A stretch of DNA of 64,000 nt from JBGLNJ01 sp034434835 (GTDB lineage Bacteria; Chloroflexota; Anaerolineae; Fen-1058). The stretch is from contig DAOTXX010000019.1 of NCBI GenBank assembly GCA_034434835.1, positions 61,730 to 125,729 on the forward strand. Direction: 5' to 3'. The notes under the pieces are model-generated. The model searched no databases and was not told where the DNA came from. It saw only the letters and a list, made by a program, of their open reading frames with translations. The first letter of the stretch is position 1, and each line of letters starts with the position of its first letter. Shown piece by piece: positions 53,786-62,370 of this stretch. The translations under genes and the position numbers were made by a program.

Positions 53786-55117
53786 ATGGCTATCAAGAAA
53801 TACAATGTGCCAGGCCCCAAGGCCCAGGCGATTCTCATTCGAGACAAAAAACATACGTCGCCATCCTACCCGCGCGATTACCCGTTTGTCATGGATCACG
53901 GCCAAGGCGCCGAATGTTGGGACGTGGATGGCAATCGCTACATTGACTTTGCCGCCGGCATCGCGGTCCTTTCGACCGGCCATACGCATCCCGAGATCGT
54001 CCGGGCCATCCAGCAACAGGTCGAGAAATTCATCCACATCTCGTCCGACTATTATCACGACCCGATGGTGTCGCTGGGTGAAAAGATCAACGCGATCGCG
54101 CCGATGCGTGAAGAGGTGGGCATCTTTTACGCCAACTCGGGCACGGAATCCGTCGAAGCGGCGATCAAGCTCGCACGCTATGCGACCGGGCGGCAGCGCT
54201 TTATCGGCTTTCTGGGCGGCTTTCATGGTCGCTCGATGGGCAGCCTGTCTTTCACCGCCAGCCGGTTCACGCAGCAGGAGCGCTTTTTCCCGACGATGCC
54301 CGGCGTGTGGCATGTCCCTTTCCCCGACCCGTACCGTCCGCTGTTCATCATGCAGCCGGGCCAGGATGCCGGGGACGCCGTCGTGGACTATATCGAGGAC
54401 GTTCTGTTTGCCAGGACGCTGCCGCCCGAAGAGGTCGCCGCGATCCTGGTCGAGCCGATCCAGGGCGAAGGCGGCTACATCGTACCGCCGCCGCACTTTT
54501 TCCCTCGCCTGCGCGAGTTGTGCGACCGGCACGGCATCCTGCTCATCGCCGACGAGGTGCAGTCGGGCGTGGGGCGCACCGGCAAGTGGTGGGCGATCCA
54601 GCACTGGAATGTCGAGCCGGACATTGTCTGCATCGCCAAGGGCATCGCGTCCGGCGTGCCGCTGGGGTTGATGGTCGCGCGCAAGAGCATCATCGAGAAA
54701 TGGCCGGCGGGCGCGCACGGCAATACTTATGGCGGCAATCCGATCGCCTGTGTCGCTGCGCTCAAGACCATCGAATTGGTCGAAAATGGGATGATGCAGA
54801 ACGCCGCGGCGATGGGCGAATATATCCTGGATGCGCTGGCCGAGATGCAGGCGCGGCATCCCTCAATAGGCGACGTGCGAGGCAGGGGACTGATGATCGG
54901 CATCGAGCTGGTCAAGGACAAAAAGACCAAAGAGCCAGCCAGACCCCTGCGCGATGCGGTGGTGCACGGCTGCTTTGAGCGCGGCCTCCTCACGCTAGGC
55001 TGCGGCGCGAGCGCCACGCGCTTTATGCCGCCGCTCATGCTGCCCAAGACCATGGCCGACGAAGGGCTACAGATCTTTGAAGACGCGCTGACCGAAGCGG
55101 AAAAGCAATACCTGTAA
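53786..55117 (+). CDS. Class III PLP aminotransferase (4-aminobutyrate/ornithine type)
   Basis: 443 aa. DVDGNRYIDFAAGIAVLSTGHTHPEIVRAI, FYANSGTESVEAAIKLAR, FLGGFHGRSMGSLSFT, VEPIQGEGGYIVPP, LIADEVQSGVGRTGKWWAIQHW, PLP lysine Lys285 in CIAKGIASGVPLG and HGNTYGGNPIACVAAL. The substrate is an omega-amino acid or ornithine; annotation as gabT is possible but not decided. AACAGGAGACCCCCA precedes the ATG. Confidence 0.93.
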   Translation: MAIKKYNVPGPKAQAILIRDKKHTSPSYPRDYPFVMDHGQGAECWDVDGNRYIDFAAGIAVLSTGHTHPEIVRAIQQQVEKFIHISSDYYHDPMVSLGEKINAIAPMREEVGIFYANSGTESVEAAIKLARYATGRQRFIGFLGGFHGRSMGSLSFTASRFTQQERFFPTMPGVWHVPFPDPYRPLFIMQPGQDAGDAVVDYIEDVLFARTLPPEEVAAILVEPIQGEGGYIVPPPHFFPRLRELCDRHGILLIADEVQSGVGRTGKWWAIQHWNVEPDIVCIAKGIASGVPLGLMVARKSIIEKWPAGAHGNTYGGNPIACVAALKTIELVENGMMQNAAAMGEYILDALAEMQARHPSIGDVRGRGLMIGIELVKDKKTKEPARPLRDAVVHGCFERGLLTLGCGASATRFMPPLMLPKTMADEGLQIFEDALTEAEKQYL

Positions 55118-55124
55118 AGGTTTT

Positions 55125-56279
55125 TTATTCTTGCAGAAACCGCCACACCAATCCCAGCGCTGAGTTGGTGGCCCACTCGGCGCCTAGCCGGGGCGAACCG
55201 CTAAAGGCGCGCCCGGTGGTTTTGACGCCTTCCGGCGTGGCGAGCGCGACCTCGAGATTGAGTTTGTGGTCACCCAATACGACGGCGCACGCGGCCAAGG
55301 CCAGCGTCGCCCCCGATTCAACGCGCAGGGCGTTGGCGGCATCTTGAGTCGAGCCTCTCAGTTCAGATAAAACGTGCCCGCCCCAAAATACTGCGGAGCT
55401 GCCGCGCGCCCCGGCCAGCCGCCCGGCAAGCTGTCCGCCAGTGCCCGCCTCGACGCTCGCCAGTTTCAAGCCGCGCTCCGAGAGCTTGCAGATGACTGCA
55501 TCTTCCAGCGTTTCATCGTCGGCGCAGCAGACGTGCAGCTTGAGCCGTTCGCGGATCTGTGCTTCGACCGGCGCGATGAGTTCGCGCGCGCGTGCCTCGC
55601 TGTCCGCTTTGGCGGCAATGCGAATGTCCGTCTGACCTGGATGCGCGGAAAGCCCCACCGTCGGGTTACTGCCAGTCTGCAAGTCAGCAATGGCCGCATC
55701 AATCCGACTTTCACCCAGGCCGACGGCGTGAACCGTCCGGGTGACGATGATTTCGTGCAGGTCGAGTTTTTCTTTCAGATATGGGATGATCCGTCGCGTG
55801 AGCAGGTACTCCATCTCGCTGGGCACGCCGGGCAGGCTGATGACGATCCCGCGCTCGTGCTCGACGATGAACGCGGGCGCCGTCCCGACAGGGTTCTCAA
55901 TCGCGATAGCCCCACGTGGGACATAGGCCTGGCGACGATTGTTCTCGCTCATCGGCACGCCAAAGCTGCGAAAGCGCGCCTCGATCTGTTCGAGCAGCTC
56001 CGGGCGAAATTCCAGCTCGCGTCCCGCGGCGCGCGCGACCGCCGGGCGCGTCACATCGTCCACCGTTGGCCCCAGTCCTCCCGTCGTGATGATCACATCC
56101 GAGCGAGCCATCGCGATCTTGAGCACTTCAACCATGCGCTCTTCATTGTCCCCCACCGTCGTCTTGTAATACAGATTCAGTCCGATACTCCGCAGCGTGC
56201 GGGCAATAAAGGCCGAGTTGGTATCCACCAACTGGCCCAACAAAAGCTCGCTGCCCGTTGTGACGATTTCGGCGCGCAT
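55125..56279 (-). CDS. cinA: CinA-like protein with degenerate deamidase domain
   Basis: ATG at 56279 with GAGGAGTAGTCAG upstream; 384 aa. N-terminal MoCF/COG1058 domain: RAEIVTTGSELLLGQLVDTNSAFIARTLRSIGL, VIITTGGLGPTVDDVTRPAVARAAGR, VGTAPAFIVEHERGIVISLPGVPSEM. C-terminal nicotinamide-nucleotide amidase domain is present (SVEAGTGGQLAGRLAGARGSSAVFWGG), but the active-site ESxTGG reads EAGTGG, lacking the nucleophilic Ser. The pyrophosphatase half may still act; the deamidase half is likely inactive. Confidence 0.92.
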   Translation of the reverse strand: MRAEIVTTGSELLLGQLVDTNSAFIARTLRSIGLNLYYKTTVGDNEERMVEVLKIAMARSDVIITTGGLGPTVDDVTRPAVARAAGRELEFRPELLEQIEARFRSFGVPMSENNRRQAYVPRGAIAIENPVGTAPAFIVEHERGIVISLPGVPSEMEYLLTRRIIPYLKEKLDLHEIIVTRTVHAVGLGESRIDAAIADLQTGSNPTVGLSAHPGQTDIRIAAKADSEARARELIAPVEAQIRERLKLHVCCADDETLEDAVICKLSERGLKLASVEAGTGGQLAGRLAGARGSSAVFWGGHVLSELRGSTQDAANALRVESGATLALAACAVVLGDHKLNLEVALATPEGVKTTGRAFSGSPRLGAEWATNSALGLVWRFLQE

Positions 56280-56361
56280 CTGACTACTCCTCGGAAACAA
56301 AAGGGCAGCACACCCATGACGGAAGCGTGCCGCCCGAATGTGGGGCATCAAACGTCAAGCG

Positions 56362-56862
56362 TCAAATCGCCTGCCGTGGCCGCCAGAACAACTGCTCGCG
56401 GATCGCCAGATCGCTGTTGCGGATTTTGAACGCCAGGTCCGCCGCAATGTTCCGCATAATCCGGTAGCCCAGCTCCGGGTGAGTATCGCACAGCGCCAAG
56501 AGTTGTTGCTGCGGGATGACCAACAGCTTGGTGTTGTCCGTCGCGCAACGGGCAGAAGCGCTGCGCAGCCCCCGATCTACCAGCGCTACTTCTCCGAACG
56601 TTTGCCCATCGCGGAGCGTTGCGATCGTCACCGGCCCGGAGGACTTGCGTGCGGGCGAGCCGCCCACCAAAGCCGGGTCCACCAGGATCTCCACCTCGCC
56701 CCGCGCAATGACGAACAGTTCCAGGCCAGGCGTGTTTTCTTCAAAGATGACCTCTCCAGCGCGCGCACTGCGCTCCTGGCAAAGCTCGGCAATCATCTCC
56801 AAATGACTCGGGGTGAGATCGTAAAAAATATCCGTTCGTTTGAGGATGCTGACGTGACTCAT
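56362..56862 (-). CDS. Cyclic nucleotide-binding domain protein without HTH
   Basis: ATG at 56862 (MSHVSILKRTDIFYDLTP); 166 aa. RAGEVIFEENTPGLELFVIARGEVEILVD and LRDGQTFGEVALVDRGLRSASARCATDNTKLLVIPQQQLLAL form a cNMP-binding beta-roll. PBC motif FGEVALVDRGLRSASARC keeps Glu and the R-S-A region. There is no room for a winged-helix DNA-binding domain, so it is a sensor or protein partner rather than a CRP-type regulator. The last codons are inside a CAAACGTCAAGCGTCAAA-type repeat. Confidence 0.85.
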   Translation of the reverse strand: MSHVSILKRTDIFYDLTPSHLEMIAELCQERSARAGEVIFEENTPGLELFVIARGEVEILVDPALVGGSPARKSSGPVTIATLRDGQTFGEVALVDRGLRSASARCATDNTKLLVIPQQQLLALCDTHPELGYRIMRNIAADLAFKIRNSDLAIREQLFWRPRQAI

Positions 56863-56906
56863 CCCAACCTCCCCCAATTCAAAAAACTGCGGTAACTGCT
56901 CAGCCT

Positions 56907-56973
56907 GTCATTCTGAGCCGCGCGAAGCGCGGCGAACCTGCCCCCTTTGGGGGTGCGGGGCGCTCAGAGTGAC
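56907..56973. repeat. GTCATTCTGAGC palindromic repeat
   Basis: GTCATTCTGAGC and GCTCAGAGTGAC are the ends (11 of 12 paired), with inner hairpins CGCGCGAAGCGCG and CCCCCTTTGGGGG. Located in the divergent region between the cNMP protein and the histidine kinase. Confidence 0.8.
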
Positions 56974-57072
56974 CGGATGGCTGAGTAGCTACAAACTGCG
57001 CTGTTCAGCCGGGCAGGTGATGCGCGAATATTCTAGCATAATGTCAGGTGGGCGCAAATCGGCAAACTCTGG

Positions 57073-57078
57073 TACAAT
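57073..57078 (+). promoter_or_regulatory. -10 box implying a leaderless histidine kinase transcript
   Basis: TACAAT ends 9 bases before the ATG at 57088, placing transcription start within a few bases of the start codon. No ribosome site is visible. Confidence 0.5.
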
Positions 57079-57087
57079 ACGCGCTCG

Positions 57088-58650
57088 ATGCTGATGCTCA
57101 CCGATTATCGCGTCCGCCAGCGCGATTACCTGCTCGAAATCAGCCGCGCGCTGACGGCCCAGCTCGACCTGGGCGCAGTGCTACGCAAGATTCTGGAAGC
57201 CGCTGCCGAAATGCTGGCGGGGCAAGCCGGCCTCATCGCGCTGCGCCAGGACGATGGGAGCTTTTCCATTAACGCCAGCTATGGTATTTCGTCGCAGGCG
57301 TTGGACCTGTTTGAGCCACTCCTCCTGGGCTTGCCTGACCACGCCGACGCCTCGAGCTGGGCGACGCTGGAACTCGAGCGCAAGCTGGCGCGCGTGGCGC
57401 GCGCGGTATCCCGGCGATTCGAGCAAGTGGTCGCCTTGCCCATGACGGTCAGTGATCAGCTCGTCGGCGCGATTTACATCTTTCGCGAGTATGGTGGGCG
57501 CTTTTCTTCCGATGAGCGCCAGGTGCTGGAATCGTTTGCCGACCAGGCGGCGATTGCCGTCAACAATGCGCGACTGTATCAGGAGGTCTCGCGCGAAAAG
57601 CGGCGGCTCGACGCGATCATCGAGGCCAGCGCCGATGGGGTGATGATCCTGGATGCCGCACATCGCATCACGGTGTTCAACCGGGCGCTCGCGCGGATGA
57701 CCGGGCTGAGCGCGGCCCAGGCACTTCACATGCGTCACGACGACGCGATCCGACTGGAAAACAAGCGCGCGGGCATGACACTGTCCGAGGCCGAAGCGGG
57801 CGGCTGGCCGCTCGTGGGCAGCGGCTCGCTGTACGTCGAAGGCGATCTCGTCCGCCCGGATGGCGTCCGCATGAGCGTCGGGATCACCTACGCGCCGCTG
57901 TTCGACCGCGAAGGGCGGCTGGTGAACATTATCGCTTCGGTGCGCGACATCACGCGCTTTCGCGAAGCCGAAGAGCTTAAAAGCACGTTCATCTCGATCA
58001 TCTCGCACGAGCTGAAAACGCCGGTGGCCCTCATCAAAGGCTACGCCGGGACCTTGCGCCGCGAGGATGCAAAATGGGAGGCCGAGACGGTTCGGGCCAG
58101 CGCCGCCGTCATCGAAGAAGAAGCCGACCGGCTGACGCAGCTCATTGACAATCTGCTCGATGCGAGTCGCCTGCAAGCCGGCGGACTCGAATTGAATCTG
58201 GGCGAGGTGTCGCTCGCCCGGCTGGCCCGGCAACTGGTGGACAAGTTCCGCACGCAAACGGATCAACATACGCTGAGCGCGCACTTTGCGCCGGATTTTC
58301 CCGCCGTTCAAGGCGACGCGGCGCGATTGGAGCAAGTGCTTTCAAATCTCATCGGCAACGCAATCAAGTATTCACCCAAAGGGGGCGCCATTCGCGTGAC
58401 GGGTCGCGTACTGCCCGACGAAGTGATCGTGTCCGTGTCCGATGAGGGCATTGGCATTCCGCTCGAAGAGCAGGCTCGCATCTTTGAGCGGTTCTACCGT
58501 GTGGACGACGCGCTCAGCCGCCGCACCGCCGGAAGCGGATTGGGACTGTACCTGGCCAAAGCCGTGATTGACGCGCACGGCGGCCGAATCTGGGTCGAAT
58601 CCGCGCCGGGCCGGGGAGCATCCTTTAGCTTTGCTTTGCCGAGAAGGTGA
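57088..58650 (+). CDS. Orphan GAF-PAS sensor histidine kinase
   Basis: 520 aa, no transmembrane segment seen. GAF domain (about 10-165, SRALTAQLDLGAVLRKILEAAAEML), PAS domain (about 175-290, ASADGVMILDAAHRITVFNRALARMTG), HisKA H-box FISIISHELKTPVALIKGYAG with the phospho-acceptor His near 306, N-box NLIGNAIKYSPKGG, G1 SDEGIGIPLEEQARIFERFYR and G2 GSGLGLYLAKAVIDAHGG. No adjacent response regulator. Cytoplasmic sensor of an unknown small-molecule signal. Confidence 0.93.
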   Translation: MLMLTDYRVRQRDYLLEISRALTAQLDLGAVLRKILEAAAEMLAGQAGLIALRQDDGSFSINASYGISSQALDLFEPLLLGLPDHADASSWATLELERKLARVARAVSRRFEQVVALPMTVSDQLVGAIYIFREYGGRFSSDERQVLESFADQAAIAVNNARLYQEVSREKRRLDAIIEASADGVMILDAAHRITVFNRALARMTGLSAAQALHMRHDDAIRLENKRAGMTLSEAEAGGWPLVGSGSLYVEGDLVRPDGVRMSVGITYAPLFDREGRLVNIIASVRDITRFREAEELKSTFISIISHELKTPVALIKGYAGTLRREDAKWEAETVRASAAVIEEEADRLTQLIDNLLDASRLQAGGLELNLGEVSLARLARQLVDKFRTQTDQHTLSAHFAPDFPAVQGDAARLEQVLSNLIGNAIKYSPKGGAIRVTGRVLPDEVIVSVSDEGIGIPLEEQARIFERFYRVDDALSRRTAGSGLGLYLAKAVIDAHGGRIWVESAPGRGASFSFALPRR

Positions 58651-58681
58651 GGCGTGAAACGTGAAACGCCACTGGATGACA

Positions 58682-58773
58682 TTTGACGCCTGACGTTTGA
58701 CGCCTGACGTTTGACGCCTGACGTTTGACGCTTGACGTTTGACGCTTGACGTTTGACGCTTGACGTTTGACCG
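58682..58773. repeat. 14-bp tandem repeat, six copies
   Basis: Six perfect-length units: TTTGACGCCTGACG at 58682, 58696 and 58710, then TTTGACGCTTGACG at 58724, 58738 and 58752, followed by a partial TTTGACC. Two internal variants, three copies each, suggest stepwise expansion. No spacers, so it is not a CRISPR. Confidence 0.9.
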
Positions 58774-58810
58774 CTTCGCATGACGAAAATTGTGACGAAA
58801 GGAAATTCCG

Positions 58811-60247
58811 ATGCCATTTCCACCTGCCCCAACACCTATTCAATGTCCGTTCTGCCGCTCGCAGATCACGGTGCCTTTGCGGCAAATCGTAGATGTGACC
58901 GAAGAGCCAGCCCTCAAGTCGGCGCTGCTGGCGGGCCGATTGAATGCGTTTGTCTGCCCGGTGTGCCGCAACCGCGCCGCGTTAGCGACACCGTTTCTGT
59001 ATCACGATGCGAACAAGGAACTGGCGCTCGTCTTTTTGCCCATGGAGATGGGACTCAAAGACGCGGACCAGCAGCGCATCATCGGCCAACTGACCAAGGC
59101 GCTGATGAGCAAGCTGCCTGAGGAGAAGCGCAAGGGCTATCTGCTCATGCCCAAGCAGTTCTTTACGCTGCAGAGCCTGTTGGATGCGATCCTGGAAGCC
59201 GACGGCATCACCAAAGAGATGCTAGCCGCTCAAGAAGCTAAACTGCAATTGCTTCAGGACATGCTCGAAACCACCGACCCGGACAAGCAGCAGGCACTCA
59301 TCCGCGAGCACGATGCGGATGTAGATATGACGTTCTTCCAGTTGCTGAGCGCTGCGCTCCTTTCCGCACAGGCCGACCGTGCCTCGCAAGACTATCAGCA
59401 GTTGATGACCCTGCGCAACAATCTTTTGGAACTGACGACGGTCGGCAAACAGGTCAAGGCCCAGCAGGCCGTGCTGGAAGCGTTCCAGGCCAAGCCTGAT
59501 CGTGAAACGTTGCTGGAGCAGCTCATCCAGGCCCCGGAGGCCGAGACGCGCGAGCTGCTGCTGACGTTCGGCCGTCCGCTGCTCGATTATCCATTCTTCC
59601 AGGCGCTCACTGCCAAGATCGAAGCGGCCAACGCCGCGGGCAACAAGGCCGAGGCCGACCGACTGATTGAATTGCGCCGCGAGATTTTGTCTTTGCGCGA
59701 AAAGCTGGATGCTGTCACCAAAGCCGTGCTCGATCAACGCGCCATGCTCCTGCGCGAGCTGATGATCGCCGAGAATCTGGACGAAGCAGTCAAGGCGCAC
59801 CTCGAAGAGCTGGACGACGCCTTTTTCACCATCCTGGATGCCAACATGCAGGCCGCCGAGCAATCCAATCAACAGGCGACGCTCGACCGCTTGCAGGCCG
59901 TGGCCGATGCGATCGCGCGCGCGATTGCCGCCGCGCAGCCGCCCGAGATCCGCTTTCTCAATGCGCTGCTCTCCGTCACCTATCCGGACGAGACGCGGAG
60001 GATTTTGGAAGCCAATCGCCGCGCGCTCAGCCCGCAATTCCTCAATTGGATGCGCAGCGTGGCCCAAGACCTCAAACAAAACGGTCGCACCGACGCTGCC
60101 GAGCATTTGTCGAAAGTGATCGAACAGGCTCAGGAAATAGCGCCTGCTCCGGCGAGCGCGGCGGCTGCGGCCACTCCGGCTCCCGCACCGGTTGCGCCTC
60201 CACCGCCGGCCGAGCCAAAGCCGCAGATCCTGATCGCCAAGCGGTGA
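58811..60247 (+). CDS. CpXC-domain protein with long helical region
   Basis: 478 aa. N-terminal CpXC zinc-binding domain: IQCPFCRSQITVPL and NAFVCPVCRNRAAL, two CPxC pairs, then FLYHDANKELALVFLPMEMG. Residues about 130-430 are alpha-helical and coiled-coil-like (LREKLDAVTKAVLDQRAMLLRELM). The C-terminus is Ala/Pro-rich (APAPASAAAAATPAPAPVAPPP), then PKPQILIAKR. AAAGGAAATTCCG precedes the ATG. Function of CpXC proteins is not known. Confidence 0.88.
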   Translation: MPFPPAPTPIQCPFCRSQITVPLRQIVDVTEEPALKSALLAGRLNAFVCPVCRNRAALATPFLYHDANKELALVFLPMEMGLKDADQQRIIGQLTKALMSKLPEEKRKGYLLMPKQFFTLQSLLDAILEADGITKEMLAAQEAKLQLLQDMLETTDPDKQQALIREHDADVDMTFFQLLSAALLSAQADRASQDYQQLMTLRNNLLELTTVGKQVKAQQAVLEAFQAKPDRETLLEQLIQAPEAETRELLLTFGRPLLDYPFFQALTAKIEAANAAGNKAEADRLIELRREILSLREKLDAVTKAVLDQRAMLLRELMIAENLDEAVKAHLEELDDAFFTILDANMQAAEQSNQQATLDRLQAVADAIARAIAAAQPPEIRFLNALLSVTYPDETRRILEANRRALSPQFLNWMRSVAQDLKQNGRTDAAEHLSKVIEQAQEIAPAPASAAAAATPAPAPVAPPPPAEPKPQILIAKR

Positions 60248-60270
60248 TCGAAAACGGACAGTAACTACTC

Positions 60271-60365
60271 ACCCTTGCGAAGGTTGAGCGCAATTCCGTC
60301 AGCACGAGCGAGTCACGCAGCAAAATCACCTCTGTTGCCCAGTGCGTTTGCAACCTTCGCAAGGT
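60271..60365. repeat. Inverted repeat CCTTGCGAAGGTTG
   Basis: ACCCTTGCGAAGGTTG and CAACCTTCGCAAGGTT are inverted around a ~65-base loop. Likely a palindromic repeat of the same general type as others here. Confidence 0.65.
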
Positions 60366-60386
60366 TGGGCTGCAACGGACAAACGA

Positions 60387-60425
60387 AAAAAGACCTGACG
60401 GGTCAGGGGTCCGTCAGGTCTTTTT
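60387..60425. terminator. Bidirectional intrinsic terminator
   Basis: AAAAAGACCTGACGG (60387-60401) and CCGTCAGGTCTTTTT (60411-60425) are perfect inverse arms with A/T runs outside, ending both the CpXC gene (+) and the small basic gene (-). Confidence 0.85.
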
Positions 60426-60441
60426 GGTCAGCCGTGTGTGG

Positions 60442-60603
60442 CTACTTGAGATCTTTAAGATTTGGATTGACGCGCTTGAGTTTTTCGATCAGCCTGGCTT
60501 TCAGCCGGCTGTCGGTCGTCGCCTTGATGCGCGCCTTGAGCCGGCGAGTCTTGGCGCGGCGCGCGCGACGGCGGCGGATTTCCCGGTCGCGTTCAACTCC
60601 CAT
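60442..60603 (-). CDS. Small highly basic protein, probably RNA-binding (DUF6800-like)
   Basis: ATG at 60603 with CGAGGAGGAACACG upstream; 53 aa. MGVERDREIRRRRARRAKTR is followed by a Lys/Leu-rich helix (LKARLIEKLKRVNP). Arg/Lys content above 40 percent. Resembles small conserved basic proteins of unknown role; ribosome or RNA association is likely but unproven. Clean terminator downstream. Confidence 0.75.
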   Translation of the reverse strand: MGVERDREIRRRRARRAKTRRLKARIKATTDSRLKARLIEKLKRVNPNLKDLK

Positions 60604-60732
60604 CGTGTTCCTCCTCGACATGAATGGAATAGGACTTGAGCATACGTAACTATAACTTGAAAAAGGCTGAACGTCAAACGAAAGGTGGGCAGGAGCAGGG
60701 CAATCGCCATGAGCAAAACCTGCCCAAGTGTG

Positions 60733-60738
60733 TAGAAT
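60733..60738 (+). promoter_or_regulatory. -10 box implying a leaderless GH-like lipoprotein transcript
   Basis: TAGAAT ends 7 bases before the ATG at 60746; no ribosome site is present. Confidence 0.5.
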
Positions 60739-60745
60739 AGCCGCC

Positions 60746-61879
60746 ATGATTCGCTCGCGTTTGATCCTTGCGCTCGCGCTCGTCTGCCTGGCGGCCGGCC
60801 CGCTGGTCAGTTGCAAACCGTCACCTGCGCCCGCGCCGAACACACCGCCGCTGAGGTCGCGCTCGCCGCTTGCAACCACCACACCTTCCCCCAAGCCAAG
60901 CAGCACCAGGCAAACGACGGCTGCAAGACGCTTTTACTTGCCGCTGATTTCCGCCGGGCAAGCGTCGCCTCTCCCGACGGCCACCGCTCCGGCTATCCCG
61001 ACTCCCGTCGTCCCCAATGTCATCATTCCCAAGAACCTGGGCGGGCTGCACGTCGAAGGCGTCGGCGATCACACCGGCTACGAAGATTTCCTGCGCAAGT
61101 GTTCTGCGGTCAACCGTCCGGTCGCGCTGATCAAAGTCTATGGGGACGGCTACTCGGCCAAGCTCGCCAAAGAGATTGATCCGCGCACCATCACCATCTG
61201 GCGCAAGCCAGCCAAGACCGGGCATGCCCAGTACGCGGACAATCCGGACGGCGATTGGAACTGGCCGGAGGATCAGACGGCCGAGATCGCGCGCAAGTGG
61301 ATGGAGGCGATGTATCCCGACTGGGAAAACCAGCGGGCCTACATTGACTATTTTGAGATCGCCAACGAGCCGAACCCGGCGACGGTCACGCAGACCTTGC
61401 GCGCGGCAGATTTTATGATGGAAGCGATGAAGCTAGCCGAGCAGCACGACCCGCCGTATCGTCTGGCGATCTGGTCGTTCAGCAGCGGGACGCCCGAGCT
61501 TTGGCAGGCGCAACTCATCTCCCATACACTGCGCTATGCCGCCGAGCATGGGCACATCCTGAGCGTTCACGATGGATCGGTGAATGACGAGCGGAGGCTG
61601 TTCCAACAGGCCTACAAAGACGGTGCGGCGCTGAGGTATCGCATGTTTTATCCGCTGCTGGGCGAGTCCATGCCGCGCGTGGCGATCACTGAAGCGTATC
61701 AGCCCGACGGTTACTACAACCCCGACTATGCCGATTGGCAGTGGTACCTCACCGAATTGGCCAAGGACAACGTCATCGGCGCAGCGTGGTTCACACTCGG
61801 CACGTACACCTTTGGCGGGGAAGAGGTCAACGTCGTCAGGCAGCTCCCGTGGTTTGCGCTGGCGTTGGGGTGTAGATAG
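60746..61879 (+). CDS. Lipoprotein with GH clan A-like TIM-barrel
   Basis: 377 aa. Signal helix LILALALVCLAAGPL and lipobox VSC, then a Ser/Thr/Pro-rich spacer and FYLPLISAG. The catalytic region has YFEIANEPNP, with Glu208 as candidate acid/base, and RVAITEAYQPDG, with Glu316 as candidate nucleophile, about 108 residues apart as in clan-A glycoside hydrolases. GAAWFTLGTYTFGGEEV ends the barrel. A cell-surface glycosidase is likely; the substrate is unknown. Confidence 0.75.
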   Translation: MIRSRLILALALVCLAAGPLVSCKPSPAPAPNTPPLRSRSPLATTTPSPKPSSTRQTTAARRFYLPLISAGQASPLPTATAPAIPTPVVPNVIIPKNLGGLHVEGVGDHTGYEDFLRKCSAVNRPVALIKVYGDGYSAKLAKEIDPRTITIWRKPAKTGHAQYADNPDGDWNWPEDQTAEIARKWMEAMYPDWENQRAYIDYFEIANEPNPATVTQTLRAADFMMEAMKLAEQHDPPYRLAIWSFSSGTPELWQAQLISHTLRYAAEHGHILSVHDGSVNDERRLFQQAYKDGAALRYRMFYPLLGESMPRVAITEAYQPDGYYNPDYADWQWYLTELAKDNVIGAAWFTLGTYTFGGEEVNVVRQLPWFALALGCR

Positions 61880-62207
61880 GGTGAGTATATCCTCACCCCA
61901 GAGCCATACCGCCAGTCGAGTGTCGCTTCCTCCGATGTCCGGGGACAGTGTTCGCCACTATGCTCAGGCGGTTCTCGGCATCCCACACTTGTGTGTAGGT
62001 GATGCGCTGCGTGCCGGATACCTCGACGCGGGTGGGCAGGCTTGCCTGAGCGAAGTCGAAGGGTCGGTGCGGATGTCTACGTCGTGACGCTGGAGGCTGG
62101 CGATGGCTGCGTTCGTGCTCCTGGTCAGGGCGAGGGTGGCACAACACCGCGAGGCGCAAAAGGCAGTCGCTGGTCCCGAGCGACCACGCAGGTCACGTGA
62201 CCATACG
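61880..62207 (-). pseudogene. RHS/YD-repeat protein remnant
   Basis: On the minus strand SGTQRITYTQVWDAENRLSIVAN is a recognisable RHS (YD) repeat. Both sides are frame-disrupted, and PFDFAQASLPTRV is a stretch like short repeat-derived peptides. No start or complete domain, so it is a decayed fragment of a larger RHS gene. Confidence 0.65.
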
Positions 62208-62294
62208 TGTCAACTTAAGGTTGGAGTGCAGGCTTCAGCCTGCATAAAACGCGGCCTGAAGGCCGCACTCCGGGGCTAAAGTTTACACCAATGG
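62208..62294. repeat. 87-bp MITE-like palindromic repeat, copy B
   Basis: Differs from copy A (23498-23584) at two positions only. It is flanked by GGTCACGTGACCAT on the left and ATGGTCACGTGAC on the right, a symmetrical (GGTCACGTGACC) site possibly duplicated or used at insertion. Confidence 0.9.
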
Positions 62295-62370
62295 TCACGT
62301 GACTAGTGTACAATTATGAACTGGGCCAGCGCATCGGCTGGCCCAAGTTATACTGATTGGAGATCAAACG

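Noticed and set aside
58682..58773. Possible CRISPR array
   Set aside because: Units are 14 bp and contiguous, with no spacers; no cas genes in the window.
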